A DNA stretch of 64,000 nt from Paulownia fortunei (GCA_019321725.1 CM033116.1:9876841-9940840); one strand, 5' to 3'; counted from the stretch's first letter, positions 46,425-57,540 are shown. A program made the numbers and translations. The notes: a model not told the origin generated them from the sequence alone.

Positions 46425-46530
46425 GCGCCATGTCAGCACGCCACCTAAGCATGTATGCCACGTCAGCCACCTAAGCGTGTATGCCACATGGCTATATACC
46501 ACGTCAGCCAGTGCACCATGTCAGTGTCGC
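46425..46530 (+). repeat. Short GC-rich repeats (CCACGTCAGCC) in the copia leader
   Basis: CACCTAAGCATGTATGCCACG and CACCTAAGCGTGTATGCCAC stand side by side, and CACGTCAGC or CATGTCAG occurs five times in about 100 bases. It contrasts sharply with the AT-rich surroundings. Confidence 0.8.
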
Positions 46531-46941
46531 CTTCTCCGGCACCAGTCGTCCAATTCCGGCGACCAAATAGATTTTTCGGCAAGAAAAATTAAATATCTGT
46601 CAAAAACATTAAAAATTCATATCTCACTCATTTAAAGTCCATTTTTGACGAATTTTATATCATTTCGAACCTCTTTTTATGCTCTACAAAATAGCATAAA
46701 AATGTCATAACAAAAATATCAAAAACTGGTTCGATTTTGAGTCTAAATATAAACAAGTATATAACTTTAAATTAAATTTTTTCTCAAATCGATTATCCAT
46801 TTTTTACCAAATTTTAACCATGTGATCACACATTAAGATCAACATATGGTAAAAAATTTATACTTTTAAAAAAATAATTTTTTTTAAAGCACATGCACAT
46901 TCATAAATTCAATCAAATGAAATGACGAGAACGAGCCCTAT

Positions 46942-46954
46942 GGCTCTGATACCA
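46942..46954 (-). other. Copia primer-binding site
   Basis: Minus-strand TGGTATCAGAGCC is the complement of the initiator tRNA-Met 3' end used by most plant copia elements. It lies one base from the LTR end. Confidence 0.93.
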
Positions 46955-46955
46955 C

Positions 46956-47410
46956 TGTAAGAAAATTAATCAAAAATATAATATGAATTAAATATTTATA
47001 TAATTCATATGGATCGGGTATACTATAAGCGCAGATTATCGATCCACGTATCCTGAATCAAGCTCGTCTACCAGCCTCCTTTTGATCGAACCACGAACAT
47101 ATCTTTCTCATTGGTGGTGAATATCTACTAGAGTTATTCACTCAATTACACATCTCAAATCCTTGGAGTCTACGGTGATGCTCCAAGAAAAACTAAGAGA
47201 GAAAAAGATTTGAGAGAATATGGAGAGAGTTTATGAGAGAATTACGTTGATTCACACATTCTGTTTGATGGAGATTAGAAATATTTATTCCTACTTAAAG
47301 TAGAATCCTAGTCCAACTAGAAAACTAATCTCACTCAAATTGTGGAGACATCCAACTAAATATAGATGCCAATTGGGTCAAGGGTCCTAAACCCTATCCA
47401 ATTTCCAATA
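46956..47410 (-). repeat. Copia 5' LTR (right copy, 455 bp)
   Basis: It ends, on the minus strand, TTTTCTTACA next to the primer site and starts TATTGGAAATTGG (probably TGTTGG originally). The outer end is fixed by the GATAT target duplication at 47411. Confidence 0.87.
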
Positions 47411-48245
47411 GATATAATTAACAAATGAAGACGATTTCATGAGCATTTGGATGCATCAATTAATTTGGTATTTAGATGGTTTTCCTATGCATATTTTTAG
47501 GTGGACCACAATTTGATACAAAAATTGATTCATCAATTGCCTCTTTGATTGGAAACTTTAAAAAATCGATGAGCCAACTGCGGACAGAATAAGGTCGAGC
47601 GTTGCCCGAGTTTGTGTTGAAGTGGATTTACTTCAACCTCGCAAGGATGAGATTTTTATTGGCTGTGAAGATGCTGTGATTAACCAAAAACTTATTTTTG
47701 AAAGATACCCTAAATATTGCGTGAAGTGCAAACATGTTGGCCATAGCAACTCTGAGTGTCTTGGAGATGACTATCGGTTGAAATCTAGACAACAGGATGC
47801 TCAAAACACCTCTACCGAATTGAAGAAAAGGATGGAAATCAAAAAGGTAAGCAAGTTGTTGCTGAAGAAAATCCAATGGGTGCTTTAGCTAAAAACTCGT
47901 TGTAATGGGTGGAGAAGGCTCATAATCCTGACATTCTCAATCGTTTTCGCATGAGGAGGCAGCAGAAAATTGAATCAAGTTCTAGGTCAGGTTGATCAAT
48001 TATAAATACTGATCATATTAGTGGTCCAGAAATAAATCATGTTGTTGCTGATGATCCTTTAGCGGCGGAGTTGTAACATAAGGATGGAAATTCTAATTGT
48101 TCAAACAATGATTTAATTGCTCAGCTAGTGCTTTAAATTCTGGACAATTATGTTAGTGATAAATCAGAATTACTTGAATTTAATGTTGAAACATTTAATG
48201 AAGAGGAGACAGAAGCTGGAAGTAATGAAGAACCAATTCAATATG
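47411..48245 (+). pseudogene. LINE ORF1, C-terminal part with CCHC knuckle
   Basis: It resumes with NEDDFMSIWMHQLIWYLDG and FPMHIF, then SVARVCVEVDLLQPRKDEIF and the knuckle CVKCKHVGHSNSEC (C-x2-C-x4-H-x4-C, 47728-47760 region). The ORF1 protein of plant LINEs binds element RNA. There is a frameshift near 47565 and stops after 47886. The acidic tail to about 48245 belongs to ORF1 or the inter-ORF region. Confidence 0.85.
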
Positions 48246-48248
48246 AAT

Positions 48249-48840
48249 TTTTTTTTTGGTTAAAGCCTTATGTGCCTAGGCGCGGGGTAGGCATGGACCC
48301 TACTCGTTTATTAAATTTATTTATCAAGAAAATGAGTACATGTAGAATATGAAGAAGTTAAAAAATAAGTACTTACTCCTTTACAACAAGCTCAATAGAA
48401 CTGAAAATAAATAACCAACTCCTTAACAATGAAAAGTTCCATCTAACACAAGGAATTCCCAGCCTATCTAATTTAATAATGCCTCTAAGTTCACGTGGAA
48501 AATCATGCCTATGAACATCCTGAAAATCTGAATCCAAGAGAATCAAACAAGCCAGGTTGGTAAGAAAATCAGCCGCCATATTCCCTTCATGATAAATGTG
48601 AGATTTCTTAGCATCTAGCTGCCTCGTTAAGGCCCTACCCAACGTAATAAGTTCTTGCAACTCCCATCTGCCATTCCTAGAACCTTGAAGCAGTTGTATC
48701 ACCATTTTCGAATCTACTTCAATCCAAATATATTGTACACCAAGTTGATGAACAAGCTGAAGTCCTCTAACCACGGTCGTGAGTTCTACAAAGGTGTTAG
48801 TAGATGACCAAGAAAACCCGAATAAGCGTGGATGAAATTT
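48249..48840 (-). mobile_element. 5'-truncated antisense LINE with an open RNase H domain
   Basis: On the minus strand an open frame (48774-48373, 133 codons from its ATG, open further upstream) codes an RNase H-like domain: RGLQLVHQLGVQYIWIEVDS, SHIYHEGNMAADFLTNLA. Plant LINEs of one branch carry such a domain at the ORF2 C-terminus. A 3' UTR of about 115 bases follows, then a run of A (plus-strand T9-10 at 48249-48258). A poly(A) tail and 5' truncation are the marks of LINE insertion. No clear target duplication was found. It splits the host LINE between ORF1 and ORF2. Confidence 0.75.
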
Positions 48841-49091
48841 AATGTTGCTGAGCAGAATATATTAGGGCTAGGGTTTCCTCATGAGGAATTAATAACCCTA
48901 TTCATGAGGAGCCTTTAGAAAAAATTGCTGATGATCTTGAATATGCAAGTCACTGTCGAAGCCAATTTTGGGATGCAGATGGTATTCAGCCAACAGCCTC
49001 TGAACCGAAAAAATGAGTTGTGCTGCTGAAGCAAATTCAGACACGAAGAAGTGCTAGGTCTGCTTTAGAATCCTCCTCCGTCCATAATTAA

Positions 49092-50091
49092 ATGATCTAT
49101 CTTACATGGAATGATAGAGGGATAGGTGATGTTGATGCTCAACGTATGTTGAGTAGAATTTGTAAATGAAATAAGCCTATGTTGTTTGCTTTATTGGAGC
49201 ATAAAATCAAACTTGATCCAACGTAAGTTTAGATTTTCCAATGTTATTGCTAACCCATCGGGACATATTTGGTTGTTTTGGCAATACGTTGTTAATGTTT
49301 TTGTCATGAAATATCATGACCAGTTCGTGGATGTTATGGTTTCTTCCAATCATTTCCCAAAGGATTTTTTACTCTTTTATATATGCCAGACATACTCGGG
49401 AGAGAAAGGGCAATTTTGTGGGATGAATTACATAATTTGAATCATTATCGGGACCCATGGTTGCTAAGTGGGATTTCAATATGATTCTTCATGCTCATGA
49501 ACGTAAAGGGGAGCCGCTTTGAAATTGAAATCCATGGAGGACTATGGAAACATGATTTTGGATTGCTTGCTTCTTGATGTAAGGTTCGAAGGGTCCTCTT
49601 ATACCTACAGCAATACAAAATTTGTAAAAGATTGGATACGGTGTTGATTTCATTGTGGTCGTGGGCGTATTTATTTTCTGTCATGAAAGTTAAACAAGTT
49701 GCTAGAAAAGCATCTAATCATTGCCCTTTGTTAATCTCAGCTGATTTATCTTCGAAACGTGTTCCTTCTCCATTTTGCTTATTGAGTTGTTGGACAAACC
49801 ATTATTCATTCTTAAGTTCTTTGAAGGATGTTTGGGAGGACGATATTTCTATTCATCCGATGATTAAGTTGCAACAAAATTTGTATCGGGTAAAAAGATA
49901 TTTGAAATGGTAGCATAAGGAAATATATGGCAATATTTTTTATAGGGTCAAAGCTGCTGAAATTGATTTAAGTCTCAAAGAAAATATTTTTGATGATAAT
50001 CCATCGGACTCCAATTTGATCGATTTGAAAAGGTTTCAACCATTGCTTACTCAAGCTCTTGATATGAAAGAATCTTATTGGAAACAAATCT
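49092..50091 (+). pseudogene. LINE ORF2 endonuclease region (broken)
   Basis: It starts MIYLTWNDRGIGD (usual WN.RGIG), then PMLFALLEHKIK with the conserved Glu, GHIWLFWQ and a PWLLSG-like segment near 49453. The region 49632-49913 reads DTVLISLWSWAYLFSVM and KASNHCPLLIS, where the catalytic SDH motif has become SNH. Linker sequence to 50091 leads to RT. Several stops and shifts. The endonuclease nicks target DNA to prime insertion. Confidence 0.82.
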
Positions 50092-50722
50092 AACCCATTC
50101 AGTTGGGCTAGGCAAGTTTAGGCTATGGTGTGATGATTGAACCTTTTCATGGATCCTTTTTCGACACAGGCCCATATGATTGATGGTTAGCGGTCCTTTT
50201 AGCTTCAATATTGGAATAATTATTGAGGTATGACTGAGCTATGAGGGTATTGAAAGAGCTGAACTGGTGATTGAAACAAGCCCAGACGGGCTTAGATTGA
50301 TTGACCAAGATAGGTCAGAGCTGACGTGCTAAGCTCTTGCCCAATGAATGTCTGAGAACCTTGCTCACTACTAGGAAGAGTCCTGGTCTAATTATAATGA
50401 GTATTAGATAAGAAATAAGAATCTTACTCTAAATGCATCACTTAATTAATACTTATCTAAAAAAGATAATAGATTCCTACTTTTATATAAGTACCTTGAT
50501 GATTCTGCTTATTATATAAGCCCTTTAGAAACCATAAGGTGCATTTTACACTTCTTTGCATTACATTTAAGCACTCTTAATCTTTGAATACTCTCTACGA
50601 GCACTTGCTGACTTAAGTATCAAATAATTTCCACTTGTTTGTAGGTGCTTTAGATGAAAATTGGAAGAACGAATTGCTGAATTGATTTGTTCTTGGTACG
50701 TGTTGTTTTTTGTACACATCAG
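50092..50722 (+). repeat. Solo-LTR-like insertion in LINE ORF2
   Basis: LINE coding sequence stops after YWKQI (about 50091) and resumes with SACKWLKEG at 50723. The block in between has an LTR-like plan: two TATA-like stretches (TTATATAAG at 50483 and ATTATATAAG at 50511), no coding, and an end in GTACACATCA. I could not find a clean target duplication or a second copy in the window, so solo LTR is an inference. Confidence 0.55.
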
Positions 50723-51365
50723 TCAGCTTGTAAATGGTTGAAGGAAGGAGAGCATATTACAAAATATTTTCACTGACTGGTTAAGAAGCATAGAGAAAAA
50801 ATTTGAATACACAAAGTAGAGGATGGAGGGGAAATCATTTTAGCACCTATTTGCATTCGGGAACCAGCAGCTTCTTTCTTTGAACAATTGTTGATAGACG
50901 GAAATGCTAATTTATAGAATGCAGATTTTTCTTGCTTACAATAGATTATTTCATCGGATAATGGTGCTCAATTATATGTTGTTCTGTCACTAAATGAAGT
51001 TAAAGAAACAGTCTTCAATATTGATCCGGATAGCATAGCCGGCCCTGAGACGTCTTTTCTTTGTTATTTTTCCATTCATGTTGTGAGTTCATCGCTGTGG
51101 ATGTGTTTGAAGCATGTACAAAATTCTTTAATGGAGTGTAGATGCTGCCAAGTTTCACTGCAACCTCCATAGTGTTAGTACCAAAAACAGAAAAGCCAAA
51201 GAGCTGGAGTGAATATCGTCCAATTAGCTTCTGGTTTGTCATAAATAAAATTTTCACCAAGCTACTAGCTACCAAGCTTTCGAGTGTTTTGCCAAAGATT
51301 TATGTCTCCATTACAAAGTAGTTTTGTTGTTATCAGTTATAATATTTTTTTTGGCGCAAGACCTT
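50723..51365 (+). pseudogene. LINE ORF2 reverse transcriptase, N-terminal part
   Basis: SACKWLKEGEHITKYFH, then VKETVFNIDPDSIAGPE (RT motif where the plant form is SP/AGPDG), LPSFTATSIVLVPKTEKPKSW, EYRPISF and ISPLQS..., and finally LAQDL just before 51366. Frames are broken repeatedly. RT palm motifs further downstream (FADD) are not present because the sequence is interrupted by an LTR. Confidence 0.82.
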
Positions 51366-52081
51366 TGTAACATCAATTTTGTTATTTGCAAAAATTACAA
51401 ACTAGAAAAATAGTATAAATGATTTTTTTTTGAATTTGATGTATGATTGTGGATACAATCTCTATTTCACTCATCTCATTCTTCTTTTCAAGAACATTGA
51501 CTTTGTGGATTTTGTAACTTATTAATGGAACCGACCCTCCGACCTTCTCCAAGATTGATTGATAATGTTAATCGAAAGTTTAACAATTTAATCTCGAATT
51601 AAACGTTATAATTTTAATGGCATCCGTAATGAACGTCTTGTCTTTGTCTTGAATATCATGGACTTAGGTTGAGAGAACTTCCTCCAATACCATTCTTGTT
51701 TGAATTTCTTCTTCTTCTTAACTTGTGTTTTAACTTCTTGGAGATGACCTCTATTTATACTTGTAGGATGAGGGGTGTTACCATTTTTACTTGATGGCAT
51801 GGGAGGCTTTGATTCGTTTTTCATGTTTTGATAGACATTTACTGCCTTAATCACAAGATGTGATTTGAATTATCAAAAATATTGTATTCACTTCCACAAT
51901 TTGCAAGATACGATCTTCATTGTCAAAATATCATAATCTAATACGTGGTAATATTTAATTTTTCTATCAATTAAATTTCTTATTTAATCTTGAAATTTAA
52001 TGATAATTTCAAAAATAAATAAAATATAAATTGATGAGTAAAAATTATATTACACATATCAATGTATATTTTGTAGTAACA
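51366..52081 (-). repeat. LTR (about 716 bp), family also at 19001-19306
   Basis: On the minus strand it starts TGTTACTACAAAATATAC and ends GATGTTACA, giving TG...CA ends. It has a TATA box (TATAAATAGAGG) on the minus strand near 51760. The 82-codon open frame (51854-51606) follows the transcript start region and has no domain. The LINE reading frame LAQDL ends exactly at its left edge. Confidence 0.72.
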
Positions 52082-52164
52082 TTTTTATATTTACAAATGC
52101 CCCTCGAGATTTGTTCGCGTGCATTATTTTGACGGATGTGAAAAATGAATAAGTCTCGAACTCT

Positions 52165-52860
52165 TTCATCATAAAGATCAAGGAGTTCTGAATTTGTAGA
52201 TAGTTTATCCTCATATTAAGGAGTTCTTGACTTGATTTGACTTTGTAAATAGTTTATCATCATATTAAGGAGTTCTTAAGTTGAATTTATTTAGAATTTG
52301 TAGATAGTTTATGCTCGTATCAAGGAGTCTTCATTTGAAGTTAAAATTTATAGATAGTTTATACTCGTATCAAGGAGTATTGAATTTGAATTTGTTTGAT
52401 AATTTGTACTCGTAGTAAGGAGTTTTTGTTTGAGTTTAAAATTTATTAATAGTTTATACTCATATCAAGGAGTATTAATAACAGTTTATGCTCTTATCAA
52501 GGAGCAGATAGTTTGGCTCATATCAAGGAGTCTGCAATTTGAATTTGAATTTGTTGGATAGTTTATACTCATATCTAGGAGTTTTCATTTCAATTTCAAT
52601 TTGCTGATAATTTATACTCGTATTAAGAAGTATTACTGACAGTTTATACTCTTATCAAGGAGAGAACATTTTAATTTGAAAATTTTAGAATGTTTATACA
52701 CATATCTTGGAACATTATGGACAACTTATGCTCTTATCAAAGAGCACTTGAATAATGTTTAGTTTGAAGATTTTAGATAGTTTATGCTCGTATGTAGGAG
52801 CACTTGAACAGGATTTGATTTGAAAATTATAGATAGTTTATACTCGTATCTAGGAGCATT
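52165..52860 (-). repeat. Minisatellite, about 15 units of TAGTTTATACTCGTATCAAG
   Basis: A 24-25 base core (TAGTTTATRCTCRTATCAAG + GAGT) occurs about 15 times with spacers of variable length and AATTTGAA-like content, giving periods from about 30 to 65 bases. Units differ by one to five bases, so the array is old or evolving. Confidence 0.92.
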
Positions 52861-52930
52861 GAAAAGTTGAAGATGATTCCACTTCTTTTTCTTCATTTGC
52901 TGGAAATTGGCTTTCAACAACTTCAGTTTT

Positions 52931-53183
52931 ATGTTTTACCCCATTTGATTGGAATTTAAATGAAGACATGTAACACCATCTTCATTTGCCCCTTTAAGTG
53001 TAATTTGAATAAAGCATGGAATGACGCATTCATTTGCTCTCTATTGAACACCGCTTTCTTTACCCCATTTAAATGGAATTTGAGTGAAAACATAAAACGC
53101 TACCTTCATTTTCCACCTTTGGATGGAATTTCAATAAAGACATGGAACACCTCATTGTTGTCCCTTTTGAATGGAATTTGACT
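52931..53183 (-). repeat. Second tandem repeat, period about 50 bp
   Basis: Five starts of (T)GGAATTT or TAATTT lie at 52951, 53000, 53075, 53125 and 53173. Each is followed by AAWRAARACATGGAAC-like and CTTCATTTGCC-like words. The Gy3 LTR cuts the last unit. Confidence 0.78.
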
Positions 53184-53185
53184 AA

Positions 53186-54794
53186 TGATAAGTGCATATT
53201 TTGACATATTTTTAGATCAAATCCTTTATACTTTTCTTGCTTTATTCTTGTTAATATTCTTGTTTTATTAATGTTTTGTGTTAGGGAATAAATGGAAGCA
53301 TATTTTCAGACTTGTGTAGTTTTTGTAATTTGAGCATAACTTCATGATCAAAAGCTCTATGGACCTGAAGCTTGTTTCATTTGAAATCCAAGAGATAGAT
53401 GTACAACTTTTATGTTGGAGGCTCAGCCCAATTCAGTCTTGATGATAGCAGAAAATTCATCCAAGTAATTACACAAAATGGATCACCAAAATTCGGATCA
53501 GAGTTCAGCCCAGTATTGACTTATTTTACCAATTCGGTTATATATCTTGAGCCCAAATTTATTTTGGTCTGAAATTCGGATATATTATACCCAAGAGGTA
53601 AATAAACAAGTTTGATGAAGACAAGATGGTGTGAAAATGTGTGAAATGGTAAAACCATAGGCTGCAAGTTGCTGCTGATGTTACAGGGCGACTCTTGGAC
53701 ATGACTTAGTAATTTGACCATATCTCCTTCATCCGATCACCAAATTTGACAAAATATATATGAAAATATATCAGAGTTGAAAGATCTACAATTTGTATTC
53801 TTCACGTATCTTCAAAATCTGGTTGTATCTGACCGAAAAATGTAATTCAATTCAGTGGATGAGAAATTTGTGTAACAACTTACCAACTCTTGGCAACTAG
53901 CATACCACTTGATTAACCCCTCCATTATTTGTTTGGCCTCTAGCTTACTCCAAGTACTATAAATAGGCCATGTATTCAGCTTGTAAGAGGAGGGGGGGGG
54001 AAAGGGTTTCTTTAGGCTAAGTTATCTAGTTTGTATGTTTTCTAGTATTGTAAGTTTTCTAGTAGTAATAGAAATACATTCTCTAGTTTCTCTTATATTT
54101 TTAGTCTTTGTTACTTTTATTATGTCTTTCTAAATTTTATTTTGCTGAGGAAAAAGGGTGAATCTCTTGATGGAGGAAGAGAAATGGTTATAAGGGTAGA
54201 AATTGTTTAAGTATGTTGTATTATTATTATTATTTTTGATCTAACCCTACTTATTTTTGGTGATTCTTGATTTATGTATCTCCAATGGCACAACAAATAC
54301 TTGGGTTCATTTAGCGTATTGTACGGTTTTACCCCACCGACTGCTAATGTGAAACCTTGATTTGTTGTTGACGAAGGAGTACATAAATGCTTGATCCCAT
54401 AAATAAGTGTTGGCGTTAAGAGATAATTTGCAATAGTAAGACAATATCATGATTACCTTATTGCATGAGTTACTTGATAATATCTTCCATTGAACCTTCA
54501 TTATGTATGGATTCCAATTGTGGCAATTAATAGAGGTAAAAAGAATAAATAACCATTTCTCTATCCAAAACTCAAGAGTGGATCCCTAATCCTCAGTACT
54601 TTTATTACTTCGTTTTTTCTTTAGTTACATCATACATTAATTGTTCATATATTTTTGATTCACATAAACTCCATCTTTTATAAATATAAACTTAAATTCT
54701 TCAAACAACTTCCCTGTGGATCGACCTCGGACTCACGAGAAATTTATTACTTACTACAACCTGCACTTGGGTTTGCAACCTTAAAGTTGTAGCA
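53186..54794 (+). repeat. Gy3 5' LTR (1609 bp)
   Basis: Starts TGATAAGTGCATATTTTG and ends AAAGTTGTAGCA, four bases before the primer site. TATAAATA at 53958-53965 marks the probable promoter; a (G)9-type run follows at 53993-54000. The short open frames at 53521-53721 and 54307-54501 are not genes. Confidence 0.95.
53958..53965 (+). promoter_or_regulatory. TATA box of the Gy3 5' LTR
   Basis: ACTATAAATAGGCC about 770 bases into the LTR is a strong plant TATA box and is kept in the solo LTR at 29402. The transcript start would be about 30 bases downstream. Confidence 0.7.
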
Positions 54795-54798
54795 ATTT

Positions 54799-54816
54799 TG
54801 GCGCCGTTGCCGGGGA
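54799..54816 (+). other. Gy3 primer-binding site
   Basis: TGGCGCCGTTGCCGGGGA, the intact Athila-type primer sequence, four bases after the LTR end. Confidence 0.93.
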
Positions 54817-54890
54817 AGGCAAGGTAAGTATTCAGGTTTGTTAATATTTTTCCTTTGTAAATATAGTTTGTTTATTTTCTTTATGGATAT

Positions 54891-56367
54891 ATGGTTATAT
54901 GGTATCGTAGTCATAATTCTCGACGTTTAGTAAGAAATAATTCCGAAACTTTGTTTGGAAATTTGTTTGAATCATCTCCATACACTTCCACCATGGCTGA
55001 AAATGAAAGTGTCCAGGATGAAAATGAGAATCAACAGGTGCGTACCATGCGTTATTACTTGCAACCTCCTCGAAATTCTTCTCCTTCTTGTTTCATTTTT
55101 CCTCTAAATGCAAATAATTTTCGATTCAAGTCAGGTATGATCCCTTTACTTCCTAATTTCCATGGTTTAGACTCTGAAAGTCCTTACTTGCATTTAAAAG
55201 AATTTGATGAAGTATGTGCCACTTTTGATGATCAAACTTGCACAAATGAGATTGTTAAGCTCAAATTATTTCCTTTCTCTTTAAAAGATAAAGCAAAAAA
55301 TTGGCTTAATTCTTTAAAACCTAGGTCAATTGGTACTTGGCAAGAAATGCAAGCTGAATTCTTAAAAAAATTCTTTCCAACTCATAAAACTAATGCTTTG
55401 AAAAGATAAATTCAAAATTTTTCTCAAAATTCGAATGAAGTTTTCTTTCAATGTTGGGAAAGATTTAAAGATTTGTTGAATTCATGCCCACATCATGGTT
55501 TTGAAAAATGGCGCTTAATTAGTTTCTTTTATGAAGGTTTAACTCCTGAAACAAAACAATTTGTTGAAACAATGTGTAATGGTGAGTTTCTTGATAAGGA
55601 ACCTGATGAAGCCCTAGAATACCTAGATCATTTGGCAGAAAAACTCTCAATCATGGCATAGTGTTAATTCTTCCGAAGGTTCTATTAGATCTAATCTTGC
55701 TAATAGTAATAAAGAAAATATTACCTTAGCCAAGAAGATGATCTAAATGCTAGACTTGCTAGTTTAACAAGAAAAGTTGAAGCCATGGAACTTAAGAAAG
55801 TAAAGGAAATCAAATCTGTGCAAGAGGAAGAAGTTTGTAGCAATTGTGAACTTTTGGGGCACTCCACCAATGAATGTCCAAACCTTCCAGTACAAGCAAA
55901 TTTTATGAACACATTCAAAAAGCCTTTCCATTCTCCATATTCTGAAACTTACAATCCACAATGGAGAAATCATCCCAATTTCAGTTGGCGAGATGATAAC
56001 CGTGCCCAACCACCGCATTCACAAAAACCACAAAACTTTCATTCTTATCCACCTCCACATACAAAATCCATTGAGGAGACTTTGCAAGCATTTATGCATG
56101 AACAAACAAACATCAATAATCAGACTTCACAAGCTATCAATGAGATCAGAAGCACACTTTCAACACTGACAACTTCTTTGCGTACTCATGAAAAAGGTAA
56201 ATTTCCTGCTCAACCTCAACCTAATCCTTCTACTCAGTGTCATGTTTCTTCTTCAGGTGAAAATGCAGTCAAGGAGGCTAATTCAGTTACAACTCTTCGG
56301 AATGGAAAAGTTGTTGACAAGACACTATTCATCCCAAGGAGAAAGTTTCTAATCCACCTCCAGAAAT
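54891..56367 (+). pseudogene. Gy3 gag (broken)
   Basis: A possible start at 54891 or the internal MAENES start at 54993 leads into the retrotransposon Gag domain: FHGLDSESPYLHLKEFDEVC, LFPFSLKDKAKNWLNSL, FLKKFFPTHKTNALKR. A TAA in place of CAA stops the frame at 55407. It continues CWERFKDLLNSCPHHGFEKW and FYEGLTPETKQFVETM, with a frameshift near 55650. A zinc knuckle CSNCELLGHSTNECP (C-x2-C-x4-H-x4-C) lies at 55837-55880. Then a Pro/Gln-rich and coiled region runs to 56367. Confidence 0.9.
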
Positions 56368-57540
56368 GAAAAATGGAAATAGTCTTGACGATGAAGGTAA
56401 GTTTGAAGAAGGTAAGCGTGAAAATGAAGAAAAAGAAAAATATTTACCTCCAGCACCCTTTCCTCAAAGATTGCAAGCAACTCAGAAATTGAACTCAAAT
56501 GCTGAAATTTTTGAAATTTTTAAACAAGTCAAGATTAATATTCCATTATTGGATGCAATCAAGCAAGTTCCACCTTATGCCAAATTTTTGAAAGATTTGT
56601 GTACAATCAAAAGAAAACATCATGTACAAAAGAAGGCATTTTTAACTAAAAGTGTTAGTTCAATCATTCAACAATTCACTCCACCCAAGTACAAAGATCC
56701 AGGTTGTCCAACCATTTCATGTATCATAGGAAACACTAGAATAGAGCGTGCTTTGCTTGATCTTGGTGCTAGTGTAAATCTTCTACCTTTCTCAGTTTAT
56801 GAACAGTTAGGTTTGGGAGAACTTAAAACAACTTCTGTTGTACTCCAACTAGCTGACTGTTCGATTAAAGTTCCAAAGGAATAGTAGAAGATGTGTTGGT
56901 ACAAATTGATAAGTTTTACTTTCCAGTTGATTTCATTGTTTTGGACACAGAGCCTGTTGCACAAACACATACACAAATTCCTATCATTTTGGGTCGTCCT
57001 TTTCTTGCAACTTCAAATGCGTTGATCAATTGTAGAAATGGTATTTTGAAGTTATCATTTGGAAATATGACTTTGGAACTAATGTGTTTAATGTTTGTAT
57101 GCAACCCAGAAGATGTCGAAGTACATGAAGTGGATTCAATTGAGGAACTTGTTCATGAATACTTTACTACTACTAACTCTTCAGATTCTTTGGAGACTTG
57201 TTTTGAAAGTGAAAGTATTTATAAAAAGGAACACACTAATACTATCTCTGAATTTTTGCAGGTACAAGAAAAATATTTTTGGAAGCCAAGGTTCGAAGAA
57301 CTTTCATCATCAACAGTAAAATCTATTCCATCAAGTATTAAAGCTCCCGTGGTTGAATTGAAACCTTTGCCAGTTAATTTGAAATACTCTTTCTTGGGTG
57401 AGAATGAAACTTTTCCAGTAATAATTTCTTCCAAACTCGATGCATATCAAGAAGGTAAGTTGATCGAAACTCTGAAAATGCATAAGAATGCTTTAGGATG
57501 GACCATTGCTGATATTAAAGGTATTAATCCTTTCATTTGC
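56366..57540 (+). pseudogene. Gy3 protease and linker (broken)
   Basis: PPAPFPQRLQATQKLNSN and AIKQVPPYAKFLKDLCT precede the protease, a stretch common to this branch. The active site is ERALLDLGASVNLLPFSVYE (about 56746-56805). A stop at 56882 interrupts it. The fold continues VQIDKFYFPVDFIVLD and IPIILGRPFLATSNALI, then the linker LKYSFLGENETFPVI and ALGWTIADIKGINPFICTH. In an intact element it would cleave Gag-Pol. Confidence 0.88.

Larger units (their letters stand above)
41093..47410 (-). mobile_element. Degenerate Ty1/copia element inserted in the LINE
   Basis: Two similar LTRs (41093-41544 and 46956-47410) in the same orientation frame 5.4 kb, with a tRNA-iMet-type primer site next to the right one, so the element reads on the minus strand. 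The 5-bp target duplication GATAT flanks it (41088-41092 and 47411-47415), and LINE ORF1 resumes across it. The interior has almost no open frames. A copia RNase H remnant is at 42090-42290, and the 5' leader contains short repeats and a tRNA-like sequence. Confidence 0.9.
40730..51365 (+). mobile_element. Plant LINE, broken by three nested insertions and truncated
   Basis: ORF1 starts at about 40952 and is split by a copia element (41093-47410), continuing at about 47416 through its CCHC knuckle. ORF2 endonuclease runs from 49092 and RT reaches 51365, where an LTR begins. Further insertions are an antisense LINE fragment (48249-48840) and a solo-LTR-like block (50092-50722). The protein order ORF1, endonuclease, RT is that of plant L1-type LINEs. 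The 3' end and poly(A) are not seen because the LTR element at 51366 interrupts it. Confidence 0.85.
51366..53185 (-). mobile_element. Minus-strand LTR element, 3' LTR and repeat-bearing 3' region
   Basis: An LTR (51366-52081) abuts LINE RT on the left. To its right is non-coding sequence filled with tandem repeats (52165-52860 and 52931-53183), ending at the Gy3 5' LTR. Read on the minus strand this is a 3' UTR with tandem repeats followed by the 3' LTR, a layout known for plant Tat/Ogre-type gypsy elements. The remainder of the element would lie right of Gy3, outside the window. The lineage is inferred from layout, not from protein. Confidence 0.55.

Noticed and set aside
47628..47876. Minus-strand 82-codon frame
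   Set aside because: Shadow of LINE ORF1 with its CCHC knuckle on the other strand.
52165..52860. Possible CRISPR-like array because of regularly repeated 24-base cores
   Set aside because: Spacers are of uneven length and similar to each other, the cores are not palindromic and the context is a plant retrotransposon 3' region; it is a minisatellite.
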